Of a stretch of DNA of 64,000 nucleotides, positions 35,452 through 43,476 are shown one piece after another. The stretch's first letter is position 1. Each line of letters begins with the position of its first letter. This DNA comes from Agrobacterium leguminum (GTDB taxonomy: Bacteria > Pseudomonadota > Alphaproteobacteria > Rhizobiales > Rhizobiaceae). The notes under the pieces were generated by a model that saw nothing but the letters and a program-made list of their open reading frames with translations, was not told where the DNA came from and ran no database searches. Position numbers and translations under genes: made by a program. The DNA lies in the NCBI RefSeq assembly GCF_015704895.1, contig NZ_JADQWB010000013.1:1-64000 (forward strand), given 5' to 3'.

Positions 35452-36501
35452 ATGAAGACGATCAAAGGCCCGGCGATTTTCCTCGCGCAATTTGTCGGGG
35501 ACAAGGCCCCCTTCGACACGCTCGACAATCTCGGCCAATGGGCGGCTTCCCTCGGTTACAAGGGCATTCAGGTGCCGACCGATCCCAAGCTCTTCGATCT
35601 TGAGAAAGCCGCTGCATCCAAGACCTATTGCGACGATATCAAGGGCCGGCTTGCCGACATGGGTATCGAGATCACCGAGCTTTCGACCCATATTCAGGGC
35701 CAGCTCGTCGCCGTTCACCCGACCTATGACGAAATGTTCGACGGTTTTGCGCCTGCCGAACTGCGTGGAAAACCGCAGGCGCGGCAGGAATGGGCGGTCA
35801 ACCAGCTGAAATATGCGGCGAAAGCCTCGCAGCATCTTGGCCTCAAGAGCCACGCGACTTTCTCCGGGGCGCTAGCCTGGCCCTTCGTTTACCCATGGCC
35901 GCAGCGCCCGGCCGGTCTTGTCGAAATGGCCTTTGCCGAACTCGGCAAGCGCTGGACACCTATCCTCGATGCCTTCGAGGAGAGCGGCGTCGATCTCTGC
36001 TACGAACTGCATCCGGGCGAAGATCTGCATGACGGCATCACTTTCGAGCGTTTCCTCGAGGCCACCGGCAATCACCCGCGCGCCAACATCCTCTACGATC
36101 CCTCCCACTTCGTCCTTCAGGCGATGGATTATCTCGATTTCATCGACATCTACCACGAGCGTATCCGCGCCTTTCACGTCAAGGATGCCGAGTTCAATCC
36201 GACCGGCCGTTCCGGCGTTTATGGCGGCTATCAAAGCTGGGTTGACCGGCCGGGACGTTTCCGCTCGCTCGGCGACGGGCATGTCGATTTCGGCGCGGTG
36301 TTTTCCAAGCTCACCCAATATGATTTCGACGGCTGGGCGGTGCTGGAATGGGAATGCGCGCTGAAGCATCCGGAAGACGGCGCTCGTGAGGGTGCGGGCT
36401 TCATTGAAAACCATATCATCCGCGTGACCGAGCGGGCCTTCGACGATTTCGCCAAAAGCGGTGTCGATGATGCCGCCAACCGCCGCCTTCTCGGTCTCTG
36501 A
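35452..36501 (+). CDS. Cytoplasmic sugar phosphate isomerase/epimerase family TIM-barrel protein
   Basis: 349 residues, no signal peptide, with AAGGAG-type ribosome site just upstream. Metal ligands appear as Glu in CYELHPGEDL (about 183-192), Asp/His in YDPSHF (about 218-223), His/Asp in AFHVKDAEF (about 240-248) and Glu in VLEWECALKH (about 299-308). Larger than the barrel at 16529-17431 and not closely similar. In the same operon as a Gfo/Idh enzyme, it may act on an oxidised sugar. Exact reaction unknown. Confidence 0.88.
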   Translation: MKTIKGPAIFLAQFVGDKAPFDTLDNLGQWAASLGYKGIQVPTDPKLFDLEKAAASKTYCDDIKGRLADMGIEITELSTHIQGQLVAVHPTYDEMFDGFAPAELRGKPQARQEWAVNQLKYAAKASQHLGLKSHATFSGALAWPFVYPWPQRPAGLVEMAFAELGKRWTPILDAFEESGVDLCYELHPGEDLHDGITFERFLEATGNHPRANILYDPSHFVLQAMDYLDFIDIYHERIRAFHVKDAEFNPTGRSGVYGGYQSWVDRPGRFRSLGDGHVDFGAVFSKLTQYDFDGWAVLEWECALKHPEDGAREGAGFIENHIIRVTERAFDDFAKSGVDDAANRRLLGL

Positions 36502-36511
36502 AAGGAACATC

Positions 36512-37681
36512 ATGTCCTCCGCAACAGCAAAATTTAACAGCCGCCGTATCCGTCTCGGCATGGTCGGCGGTGGTCAGGGCGCCTTTATTGGTGCCGTGCA
36601 TCGCATCGCGGCCCGGCTGGATGACCGCTATGAACTGGTGGCCGGCGCGCTTTCCTCCGATCCCGCACGCGCTAACGCTTCGGCAACCCTGCTCGGCATT
36701 GCACCCGAGCGTTCCTATGCCTCGTTCGAGGACATGGCGGCGGCTGAGGCTGGACGCGAGGACGGTATCGAGGCGGTCGCCATCGTCACGCCGAACCATT
36801 TGCATTTCGCCCCCTCCAAAGCCTTTCTCGAAGCCGGCATCCACGTCATCTGCGACAAGCCGGTTACCGCGACGCTGGAGGAAGCGAAGGCGCTGGCCGA
36901 GATCGTCAGGGCATCCGACAGCCTGTTCGTCCTGACGCATAATTACACCGGCTATGCGATGCTTCGGCAGATGCGCGAGATGATCGCTGATGGATCCATC
37001 GGCAAGCTGCGCCACGTTCAGGCCGAATATGCGCAGGACTGGCTGACCGAAGCCGTTGAAAAGACAGGCGCAAAGGGCGCGGAATGGCGCACGGACCCCA
37101 GCCGTTCAGGCGCAGGCGGCGCAATCGGCGACATCGGTACCCATGCCTTCAACGCCGCTGCCTTCGTCACGGGCGAAATCCCGACAAGCCTTTATGCCGA
37201 TCTGACGTCGTTCGTTCCGGGCCGGCAGCTGGATGACAGCGCCAATATTCTGCTTCGTTATGCAAGCGGCGCAAAAGGCATGCTCTGGGCGAGCCAGATC
37301 GCGGTTGGCAATGAAAACGCGCTGTCGCTTAGGGTCTATGGCGATAAAGGCGGGCTTGAATGGCACCACCGCGTGCCGGACGAACTGTGGTTCACCCCCT
37401 ATGGTGAACCGAAGCGGCTTATCACCCGCAACGGTGCGGGGGCAGGTGCTGCCGCCAACCGCGTCAGCCGCGTGCCATCCGGGCACCCGGAGGGATATCT
37501 CGAGGGTTTTGCGACGATTTACCGCGAAGCCGCAGATGCAATCATCGCAAAGAGGGAGGGAAAGACAGCCGCCGGGGAGGTGATTTACCCCGGCATAGAG
37601 GACGGCCTTGCGGGTCTCGCATTCATCGATGCGGCCGTCCGGTCCAGTCGGACCTCGTCCTGGGTAGGGATCGACATCTAG
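36512..37681 (+). CDS. Gfo/Idh/MocA-family oxidoreductase
   Basis: 389 residues from ATG 36512; an upstream ATG at 36461 lies within the previous gene. Nucleotide fold LGMVGGGQGAFIGAVH (about 15-30), then VTPNHLHFAP and the catalytic-Lys motif CDKPVTATLEEA (about 113-124). The C-terminal domain carries GGAIGDIGTHAFNAAAF (about 199-215), whose His is a usual catalytic residue. Predicted NAD(P)-linked sugar dehydrogenase or keto-sugar reductase acting in the cytoplasm. Confidence 0.92.
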   Translation: MSSATAKFNSRRIRLGMVGGGQGAFIGAVHRIAARLDDRYELVAGALSSDPARANASATLLGIAPERSYASFEDMAAAEAGREDGIEAVAIVTPNHLHFAPSKAFLEAGIHVICDKPVTATLEEAKALAEIVRASDSLFVLTHNYTGYAMLRQMREMIADGSIGKLRHVQAEYAQDWLTEAVEKTGAKGAEWRTDPSRSGAGGAIGDIGTHAFNAAAFVTGEIPTSLYADLTSFVPGRQLDDSANILLRYASGAKGMLWASQIAVGNENALSLRVYGDKGGLEWHHRVPDELWFTPYGEPKRLITRNGAGAGAAANRVSRVPSGHPEGYLEGFATIYREAADAIIAKREGKTAAGEVIYPGIEDGLAGLAFIDAAVRSSRTSSWVGIDI

Positions 37682-37737
37682 ATCATCGCATATCGAGGAC
37701 GGACGACGCAGGGCACAGGAGGCGGTGCCCGGCATGA

Positions 37738-37755
37738 CCCGGCCAGACGGCCGGG
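37738..37755 (+). repeat. Intercistronic GC hairpin
   Basis: CCCGGCC-AGAC-GGCCGGG, a perfect 7-bp stem, lies in the 129-bp gap before the exported TIM-barrel gene. With no T-run it is probably an mRNA-processing or stability element. Confidence 0.45.
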
Positions 37756-37810
37756 AAAGGCGAGGGTACGCGTGTCGTCATATTGATCAAACGGAAAGGG
37801 AGTTACGCGT

Positions 37811-38665
37811 TTGAAAACGTTCAAGTCAAAATTCGCTGGCATGGCATTCGTCGTCGGACTGGCGGCCGGTTTCGCAAATCCGGGTTTTGCCGATGACAGC
37901 AAGGTGCTGCCGATCGCCGCGCAGATGTACACGCTGCGCAATTCCGGAACGCTGGAGGAGCAGCTTGCCATTCTCAACCGTGCAGGTGTTTCCGCCGTGG
38001 AAACGGTGGATATGCAGAAGGTCAGCGCCGGCGAACTGAACACGCTGCTGGAAAAGCACAAGATCAAGGTCATTTCCTCGCATGTGCCGATCGACAAGCT
38101 GCGCGGCAATCTCGATGAAGTCATCACCGAGCAGAAGGCCGTCGGCAACCCGGTCGTGACCGTGCCGTTCCTGAAGCCGGAAGACCGCCCGAAGGACGCC
38201 GCCGGCTGGACCGCCTTCGGCAAGGAGCTTGGCGGTTACGCGGACAAGCTTTCCGCGGCGGGCCTCTCCATGGCCTATCACAACCACGACTTTGAAATGG
38301 TCAAATTCGACGGCAAGACGGCGCTGGAACTGCTGCTCGACGCGGCAGGCCCGAAACTGCAGGCCGAAGTCGATGTCGCCTGGGTGGCGCGCAGCGGCAA
38401 TGATCCGGCCGAATTCCTCGGCACCTTGAAGGGCAAGGTTTTTGCCATCCACGCCAAGGACAACGCACCGGCCGGCACGGCGGAAAACGAGCGCGGTTTT
38501 GCCACACTCGGCACCGGCGTTCTCGACTGGAAGACAATTCTGCCGGCGGCCAAACATGCCGGCGCAAAATGGTTCATCCTTGAGCACGATCTTCCGCTCG
38601 ATGCCGAAGCGGTGGTGACCAAGGGCAACGCGTTCCTCAACGAACGCCTGCCGACCATTCAGTAA
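37811..38665 (+). CDS. Exported sugar isomerase/epimerase-like TIM-barrel protein
   Basis: 284 residues from TTG 37811, with AAAGGGAG nine bases upstream; no in-frame ATG would leave a complete signal. The N-terminus is a clear Sec signal peptide (SKFAGMAFVVGLAAGFANPGFA-DD). The mature barrel has metal-ligand-like motifs: VISSHVPID (about 92-100), MAYHNHDFEM (about 156-165), EVDVAWVARSG (about 186-196), FAIHAKDNAP and FILEHD near the end. A periplasmic location is unusual for this family and fits action on the product of the dehydrogenase encoded next. Confidence 0.85.
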   Translation: MKTFKSKFAGMAFVVGLAAGFANPGFADDSKVLPIAAQMYTLRNSGTLEEQLAILNRAGVSAVETVDMQKVSAGELNTLLEKHKIKVISSHVPIDKLRGNLDEVITEQKAVGNPVVTVPFLKPEDRPKDAAGWTAFGKELGGYADKLSAAGLSMAYHNHDFEMVKFDGKTALELLLDAAGPKLQAEVDVAWVARSGNDPAEFLGTLKGKVFAIHAKDNAPAGTAENERGFATLGTGVLDWKTILPAAKHAGAKWFILEHDLPLDAEAVVTKGNAFLNERLPTIQ

Positions 38666-38683
38666 ACACTGCCAGTAAAACCA

Positions 38684-38727
38684 GAACCGCTCCCCGGCGG
38701 CCGGTTTCGGCGGGGAGCATGAGGTTC
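38684..38727 (+). repeat. Stem-loop between the exported barrel and dehydrogenase genes
   Basis: GCTCCCCG (38689-38696) pairs with CGGGGAGC (38711-38718), and an outer GAACC/GGTTC pair (38684-38688 and 38723-38727) extends it. It starts about 20 bp after the stop codon. Likely an mRNA stability or partial-termination structure. Confidence 0.5.
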
Positions 38728-38814
38728 GACAGACGCATGACCAGTTTCCGCCGCGTCGCGACGGGAAGCGCTTTGCCCTGTCGTTTTTTCCAAGCTCACA
38801 TCGGAGGAGTTATC

Positions 38815-40500
38815 ATGGCAAACAATCATTATGATGCGATTGTTGTCGGCTCGGGCATCAGTGGAGGCTGGGCCGCAAAGGAACTCACGCAAAAGGGCCT
38901 GAAGGTCCTGATGCTGGAGCGTGGCCGTAACATCGAGCACGTCACCGACTATCAGAATGCCGACAAGGAAGCCTGGGATTACCCCCATCGCAACCGCGCC
39001 ACGCAGGAGATGAAGGCGAAATACCCCGTTCTCAGCCGCGATTACCTGCTGGAAGAGGCAACGCTCGGCATGTGGGCCGACGAGCAGGAAACGCCCTATG
39101 TCGAGGAAAAGCGCTTCGACTGGTTCCGTGGTTATCACGTCGGCGGTCGCTCGCTGCTCTGGGGCCGCCAGACCTATCGCTGGTCGCAGACCGATTTCGA
39201 GGCCAATGCGAAGGACGGCATCGCCGTCGACTGGCCCATCCGCTATGAGGATGTTTCTCCCTGGTATGATTATGTCGAACGTTTTGCCGGCATTTCCGGC
39301 AGCCGCGAGGGGCTGGATATTCTTCCCGATGGCGAATTCCTGCCGCCCATTCCGCTCAATTTCGTAGAGCAGGATGTGGCAAGCCGGCTGAAGAAGGCGT
39401 TCAAGGGCACGCGCCACCTCATCAATTCACGCTGCGCCAACATTACCCAGGAACTTCCCGATCAGGAGCGCACGCGCTGTCAATTCCGCAACAAGTGTCG
39501 GCTGGGCTGTCCCTTCGGCGGCTATTTCAGCACGCAGGCCTCGACCCTGCCTGCGGCGGTCGCCACCGGCAATCTCACCCTTCGGCCCTTCTCCATCGTC
39601 AAGGAAATCCTCTACGACAAGGACAAGAAGAAGGCGCGCGGTGTCGAGATCATCGATGCCGAAACCAACCTGACCTACGAATACACTGCCGACATCATCT
39701 TCCTCAATGCCTCGACGTTGAACTCGACCTGGGTGCTGATGAACTCGGCCACCGATGTATGGGAAGGCGGGCTTGGAAGCAGCTCCGGCGAACTCGGCCA
39801 CAACGTGATGGACCACCATTTCCGCATGGGCGCCACCGGCCAGGTGGAAGGCTTCGAGGACTTCTACTTCAAGGGCCGCCGTCCGGCGGGCTTCTACATT
39901 CCGCGTTTCCGCAATACCGGCGACGACAAGCGCAAATATCTGCGCGGTTTCGGTTATCAGGGGTCTGCCAGCCGTTCGCGCTGGGAGCGGGAGATCGCCG
40001 AACTCAATATCGGCGCTGACTACAAGGAGGCCTTGACCGAGCCGGGCGGCTGGACCATCGGCATGACCGCCTTCGGCGAAATGCTGCCCTATCACGACAA
40101 CCGCGTGAAGCTCGATCATGACAAGAAGGACAAATGGGGCCTGCCGGTCCTCTCCATGAATGTCGAGATGAAGCAGAACGAACTCGACATGCGCGAAGAC
40201 ATGGTCAATGACGCCGTCGAGATGTTCGAGGCGGTCGGCATCAAGAATGTCAAACCCTCGCGGGGCAGCTATGCGCCGGGCATGGGCATTCACGAAATGG
40301 GAACTGCCCGCATGGGGCGCGACCCGAAAACCTCCGTCCTCAACGGCAACAACCAGGTCTGGGATGCGCAGAACGTCTTCGTGACTGACGGCGCCTGCAT
40401 GACTTCGGCCTCCTGCGTCAACCCGTCTTTGACCTACATGGCGCTGACGGCGCGTGCCGCCGATTTTGCCGTTTCCGAACGCAAGAAGGGGAACCTGTGA
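38815..40500 (+). CDS. GMC-family FAD sugar dehydrogenase, large subunit
   Basis: 561 residues from ATG 38815 behind CGGAGGAG. FAD-binding GSGISGG (about 12-18), the GMC segment YHVGGRSLLWGRQTYRW (about 107-123) and the C-terminal GIHEMGTARMG and SCVNPSLTYMAL (catalytic His/Asn region) are present. Cysteines at about 222, 228 and 232 (CQFRNKCRLGC) are placed like those holding the 3Fe-4S cluster in FAD-glucose and fructose dehydrogenases. No signal peptide, so export would depend on the Tat-signal partner encoded next. Relatives include Agrobacterium-type glucoside 3-dehydrogenases; substrate inferred only. Confidence 0.88.
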   Translation: MANNHYDAIVVGSGISGGWAAKELTQKGLKVLMLERGRNIEHVTDYQNADKEAWDYPHRNRATQEMKAKYPVLSRDYLLEEATLGMWADEQETPYVEEKRFDWFRGYHVGGRSLLWGRQTYRWSQTDFEANAKDGIAVDWPIRYEDVSPWYDYVERFAGISGSREGLDILPDGEFLPPIPLNFVEQDVASRLKKAFKGTRHLINSRCANITQELPDQERTRCQFRNKCRLGCPFGGYFSTQASTLPAAVATGNLTLRPFSIVKEILYDKDKKKARGVEIIDAETNLTYEYTADIIFLNASTLNSTWVLMNSATDVWEGGLGSSSGELGHNVMDHHFRMGATGQVEGFEDFYFKGRRPAGFYIPRFRNTGDDKRKYLRGFGYQGSASRSRWEREIAELNIGADYKEALTEPGGWTIGMTAFGEMLPYHDNRVKLDHDKKDKWGLPVLSMNVEMKQNELDMREDMVNDAVEMFEAVGIKNVKPSRGSYAPGMGIHEMGTARMGRDPKTSVLNGNNQVWDAQNVFVTDGACMTSASCVNPSLTYMALTARAADFAVSERKKGNL

Positions 40501-41060
40501 TGAACAGACGCGAACTGCTGAAACTGATAGCCATTGCCACCGGCCTTCCGCTGATCGGCGCGGATGTTCTGACGGCTGCGGAAAACGCCGCCAAGCCCGC
40601 CGGCGCTGCCCACGTCTTCACCCCGGAGGAAATCCGCTTTCTGGATGAGGTGGCGGAAACCATCATTCCCCGCACCTCCACGCCGGGGGCGAAGGATGCC
40701 GAAGTGGGTGCATTCATGGCCGTCTATGCGGCCGATTGTTATACCGACGAGCAGCGGACACTTTTCCTTTCGGCGATTTCCGACGTCGAGAAGCGCAGTC
40801 AGGCCGAACACAAAAAGCCCTTTCTGGAGCTGACGACGGAACAGCGGCAGGCGCTGCTTGCCGCGCTGGACAAGCAGGCCAAGGCGGAACAGACGCCGGC
40901 AAAGCCGCACGCCTTCACGCTGGTCAAGCAGTTGACGCTGCTCGGCTTCTTCACCTCGAAGATCGGCGCCACGGAAGTTCTCGTCTACGACGAGATTCCC
41001 GGCGGTTTCGAAGACCGCGTTCCCTACAAGAAGGGCACGCCGGCCTGGGGCACGACCTGA
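40500..41060 (+). CDS. Dehydrogenase small subunit with Tat signal (gluconate 2-dehydrogenase subunit 3 family)
   Basis: 186 residues from ATG 40500, overlapping the large-subunit stop; a GTG three bases earlier is possible. The N-terminus NRRELLKLIAIATGLPLIGA is a twin-arginine signal. The mature part begins FTPEEIRFLDEVAETIIPRT, characteristic of this subunit family, and ends with EDRVPYKKGTPAWGTT. Such subunits escort the folded FAD subunit through the Tat pore and are needed for activity. Confidence 0.9.
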   Translation: MNRRELLKLIAIATGLPLIGADVLTAAENAAKPAGAAHVFTPEEIRFLDEVAETIIPRTSTPGAKDAEVGAFMAVYAADCYTDEQRTLFLSAISDVEKRSQAEHKKPFLELTTEQRQALLAALDKQAKAEQTPAKPHAFTLVKQLTLLGFFTSKIGATEVLVYDEIPGGFEDRVPYKKGTPAWGTT

Positions 41061-41073
41061 AGAGAGAACTGTT

Positions 41074-41099
41074 GGCCCGTCCGCATTTGCGGGCGGGCC
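41074..41099 (+). repeat. Hairpin before the cytochrome c gene
   Basis: An 11-bp stem with one G-T pair (GGCCCGTCCGC / GCGGGCGGGCC, loop ATTT) in the 69-bp gap before the cytochrome gene. No T-run follows. Likely an intercistronic stabiliser. Confidence 0.5.
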
Positions 41100-41129
41100 A
41101 CGCTCAAGCGGCAAGACAAGGATTATACG

Positions 41130-41525
41130 ATGCGCAATATAACAATCATCGCGGCGGCAATGTTTGCCGCAAGCGCCATTCCCGCTCTTTCGGAGGGCGA
41201 TGTTGCCAAGGGGGAGGCGGTGTTCAAGCGCTGTTCCGCCTGCCACGCCATCGGCGAGGGCGCGAAAAACAGGGTCGGCCCGCAGCTTAACGGCATCATC
41301 GGCCGTGCAGCAGGCGGCGTGCCTGACTATACTTATTCGGCTGCGATGAAAAAAGCGGGCGAGGACGGTCTCGTCTGGACGCCGGAAGAATTGCGGGATT
41401 TCCTGAGCGCGCCCAAAAAGAAAATACCCGGCAACAAGATGGCGCTGGCCGGCATCAGCAAGCCGGAAGATCTGGACAATCTCATCGCCTATATCGAAAG
41501 CGCCGCTTCGAAGCCCGCTGAGTGA
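41130..41525 (+). CDS. Periplasmic class I cytochrome c, electron acceptor of the dehydrogenase
   Basis: 131 residues with a Sec signal (NITIIAAAMFAASAIPALS-EG). Haem site CSACH (about 35-39), followed by RVGPQLNGIIGR, and an axial Met in PGNKMALAGI (about 99-108). Single haem, cytochrome c2/c550-like. As the last gene after the FAD and Tat subunits it should carry electrons from the flavoprotein to the respiratory chain. It converges on nnrR. Confidence 0.92.
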   Translation: MRNITIIAAAMFAASAIPALSEGDVAKGEAVFKRCSACHAIGEGAKNRVGPQLNGIIGRAAGGVPDYTYSAAMKKAGEDGLVWTPEELRDFLSAPKKKIPGNKMALAGISKPEDLDNLIAYIESAASKPAE

Positions 41526-41597
41526 GAGCAGCGCGGTTACGCGGTGGAAGCAAAGCTCCTGGCGAAGGTGAGGCGCATGGCGGCAGGCGCCTACACG

Positions 41598-42299
41598 CTA
41601 CACCTGGCTCACTTCGCCTTCCGCCAGCTGGGCGAGGCCCGGCAGATTGCAGACCAGAAGCTTCTGCCGCCCGCCCTGCACCAGCCCCTTGCTCTCCCAA
41701 CTGCTGAGGATGCGGGAAACGGTGTGCAGTGTCGTGCCGGTCATTTCGGCTATATCCTGTCGCGAGATCGGAAAGTCGATGCGGATACCGTCCAGCTCCT
41801 TGCGGCCCGCCTGTTGGGAGAGGCGCAGCACGGCGTGGGCTACCCGGCGCTCCACTTCCTGCGTCGACATTTCGCGGATGCGTGTATGGGCTTCCTCGAG
41901 ACGCTGGCCGATGGTCTGCATGGCGGAGACGGCGAGATGCGGGTTCTGTTCGACGAATTGCGGCCAGAGGTCCGTCTGCCAGGAGAGTATCACGCTTTCG
42001 GCAGCCGTCGTGGCGGTGCCGGGATAATCCGACCGTTGCAGCGCCCGGGCAAAACCGAAGAGATCGCCGGGATGCACCACCCGCACGATGATCTGCTGGC
42101 CGTCATGGGTCACCTGCGTCACCTTCAGGCGGCCGTGAATGAGTAGGAAGAAATGCGTGGCCGGCTGGCCCTGCTCGAAAATGGCTTCGCCCGGCGGCAC
42201 CAGCCGGGATGTGGCGTGGGTCAGCAGCCCGTCCAGCTCATCGTCGGCCATCTTGGCAAACAAGGCCAGCGACCGGATGACGCTTCGGTCAATCTTCAC
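41598..42299 (-). CDS. nnrR: Crp/Fnr-family nitric-oxide-responsive regulator NnrR
   Basis: 233 residues from GTG 42299, which has GGAGAGG six bases upstream; an earlier in-frame ATG lacks such a site. N-terminal cyclic-nucleotide-like barrel (about 10-120), dimer helix, and C-terminal HTH with ISRQDIAEMTGTTLHTVSRI (about 178-197). There is no Fnr-type N-terminal cysteine cluster; only Cys217 is present. In the recognition helix His192 replaces the Glu that Fnr uses with Ser and Arg (here Ser195, Arg196), fitting a changed box. Position beside nirV-nirK and the matching boxes identify it as NnrR, activator of nir and nor genes under NO. Confidence 0.9.
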   Translation of the reverse strand: MKIDRSVIRSLALFAKMADDELDGLLTHATSRLVPPGEAIFEQGQPATHFFLLIHGRLKVTQVTHDGQQIIVRVVHPGDLFGFARALQRSDYPGTATTAAESVILSWQTDLWPQFVEQNPHLAVSAMQTIGQRLEEAHTRIREMSTQEVERRVAHAVLRLSQQAGRKELDGIRIDFPISRQDIAEMTGTTLHTVSRILSSWESKGLVQGGRQKLLVCNLPGLAQLAEGEVSQV

Positions 42300-42412
42300 T
42301 TGCACCCTCTCCGGTGATTGGCCGCCGCCCTGATTCCCGCAATGGGCACCCCGGGTGTCGGCCTCTTCTGTATCCTCACAATACAGCACTATCACGGGCT
42401 GAAGAAGATCAA

Positions 42413-42453
42413 ATGATATGAATCAACCAATTGTTTTTATTGACGATTATCAA
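42413..42453 (-). promoter_or_regulatory. Two Fnr-type boxes upstream of nnrR
   Basis: On the minus strand TTGATTCATATCAT (42413-42426) matches the Fnr box TTGAT-N4-ATCAA at 9 of 10 defined bases. A second site, TTGACGATTATCAA (42440-42453), also matches 9 of 10 and overlaps the last codons of nirV. Centres are 27 bp apart. A -10-like GATAGT at 42388-42393 follows the first box. This suggests oxygen control of nnrR by an Fnr/FnrN protein encoded elsewhere. Confidence 0.7.
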
Positions 42454-43367
42454 GAAGACGGAGCGGCTGCGCCAAGCTTTTCGAGAAGCGGCGCATACCA
42501 GCGCGTATCCCTCACCAGCCGGAACCCCAGATTGTCCGGCGGCACGCCGACGGCGCAGCCGCCGCTTTTCGGGTTTTTGACGAAGGCGCTCATCGCCGCC
42601 CGGTGTTTTCCCGAAGCGACGGGAATGCCGCAGGAGGCGACGGTATCGACTACATCGCCATCCTTGCCGAGCGTCACACGGTGGCTGCAGCTGGAGGTCC
42701 ATTCCCAGACATTGCCGCCGAAATCGGTAAGGCCATATTCGTTTTCACCGAAGCTGCCATAAGATTGCGGAACGGGATTGCCCGACGCCTTGCGGCTGGT
42801 CTGCCGCTCGTAATCCGCCAGCCAGCGCAAAGCGGGGTTTTCGCTATCCGCAGCCACGCCGAGCGTCTCATCCGGGAAAAGCGACCCGGCGGCAAAAGCA
42901 AGTTCGGCATCACTCGGCAGGCGCCAGACAGCGCCTGTCCGTTCGCTCAGCCACGCCGCATAAGCGCGGGCGTCATCCTGGCTGATGCCGGTTGCCGGTA
43001 TCGCGCCGTCGACGGGGGCGGCAAAGCCGGGTTCCGGCTGCTGACAGCTGCCTTCGGCCACACAGCGCGCATAATCCGCGCTCGATACCTGATATTTCAT
43101 GATCGTCAGATTTTGCCGCATCGTCACGTCGATCATCGGGCCATCGACGGCATAACCATTGCGGAAATATTCGCCCTCCGCCCGGTAGGTGAAATGTCCG
43201 GCGGGCACTGTGACGACCTGCGGAGCGATTATGGCGGCGCGTGGATCGGCGCCGCTGCGGATGATCCCGGACTGAAAACCGATGGCCGTTGCCAGCAGCG
43301 CGGCAAGCGAGAGCGGCAAAAGAAGCGAGACGGCATTTGGGAAATGGCTGTTGCCGGGAATGCCCAT
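42450..43367 (-). CDS. nirV: NirV, formylglycine-generating-enzyme-like protein linked to nirK
   Basis: 305 residues. An N-terminal hydrophobic segment (VSLLLPLSLAALLATAIGF, about 13-31) anchors or exports it. The remainder is an FGE/SUMF1-type domain: VTVPAGHFTYRAEGEYF, YAAWLSERTGAVWRLPSDAE (about 135-154), YGLTDFGGNVWEW (about 207-219) and a terminal DNLGFRLVRDT. nirV follows nirK by 110 bp in the same direction, the standard pairing in denitrifiers. Its biochemical role in nitrite reduction is not established. Confidence 0.9.
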   Translation of the reverse strand: MGIPGNSHFPNAVSLLLPLSLAALLATAIGFQSGIIRSGADPRAAIIAPQVVTVPAGHFTYRAEGEYFRNGYAVDGPMIDVTMRQNLTIMKYQVSSADYARCVAEGSCQQPEPGFAAPVDGAIPATGISQDDARAYAAWLSERTGAVWRLPSDAELAFAAGSLFPDETLGVAADSENPALRWLADYERQTSRKASGNPVPQSYGSFGENEYGLTDFGGNVWEWTSSCSHRVTLGKDGDVVDTVASCGIPVASGKHRAAMSAFVKNPKSGGCAVGVPPDNLGFRLVRDTRWYAPLLEKLGAAAPSS

Positions 43368-43476
43368 GGGAACCTGCCTGCGTCAAGAAGACGCCAAAGT
43401 TCGGACCTGCTTTCAGGCCGCATAGCAGAAGGGGGAGCGTGCCGCGACCGCTGGCGGCGGCGCGCTCCGGTTTGCG

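Noticed and set aside
34345-35853. Minus-strand open frame of 502 codons opposite the LacI gene
   Set aside because: Covers a clear LacI protein and part of the next gene on the other strand and has shadow-like composition.
41572-41591. GGCGC / GCGCC pairing between the cytochrome c and nnrR genes
   Set aside because: Only a 5-bp stem with a 10-base loop, expected often by chance at this GC content.
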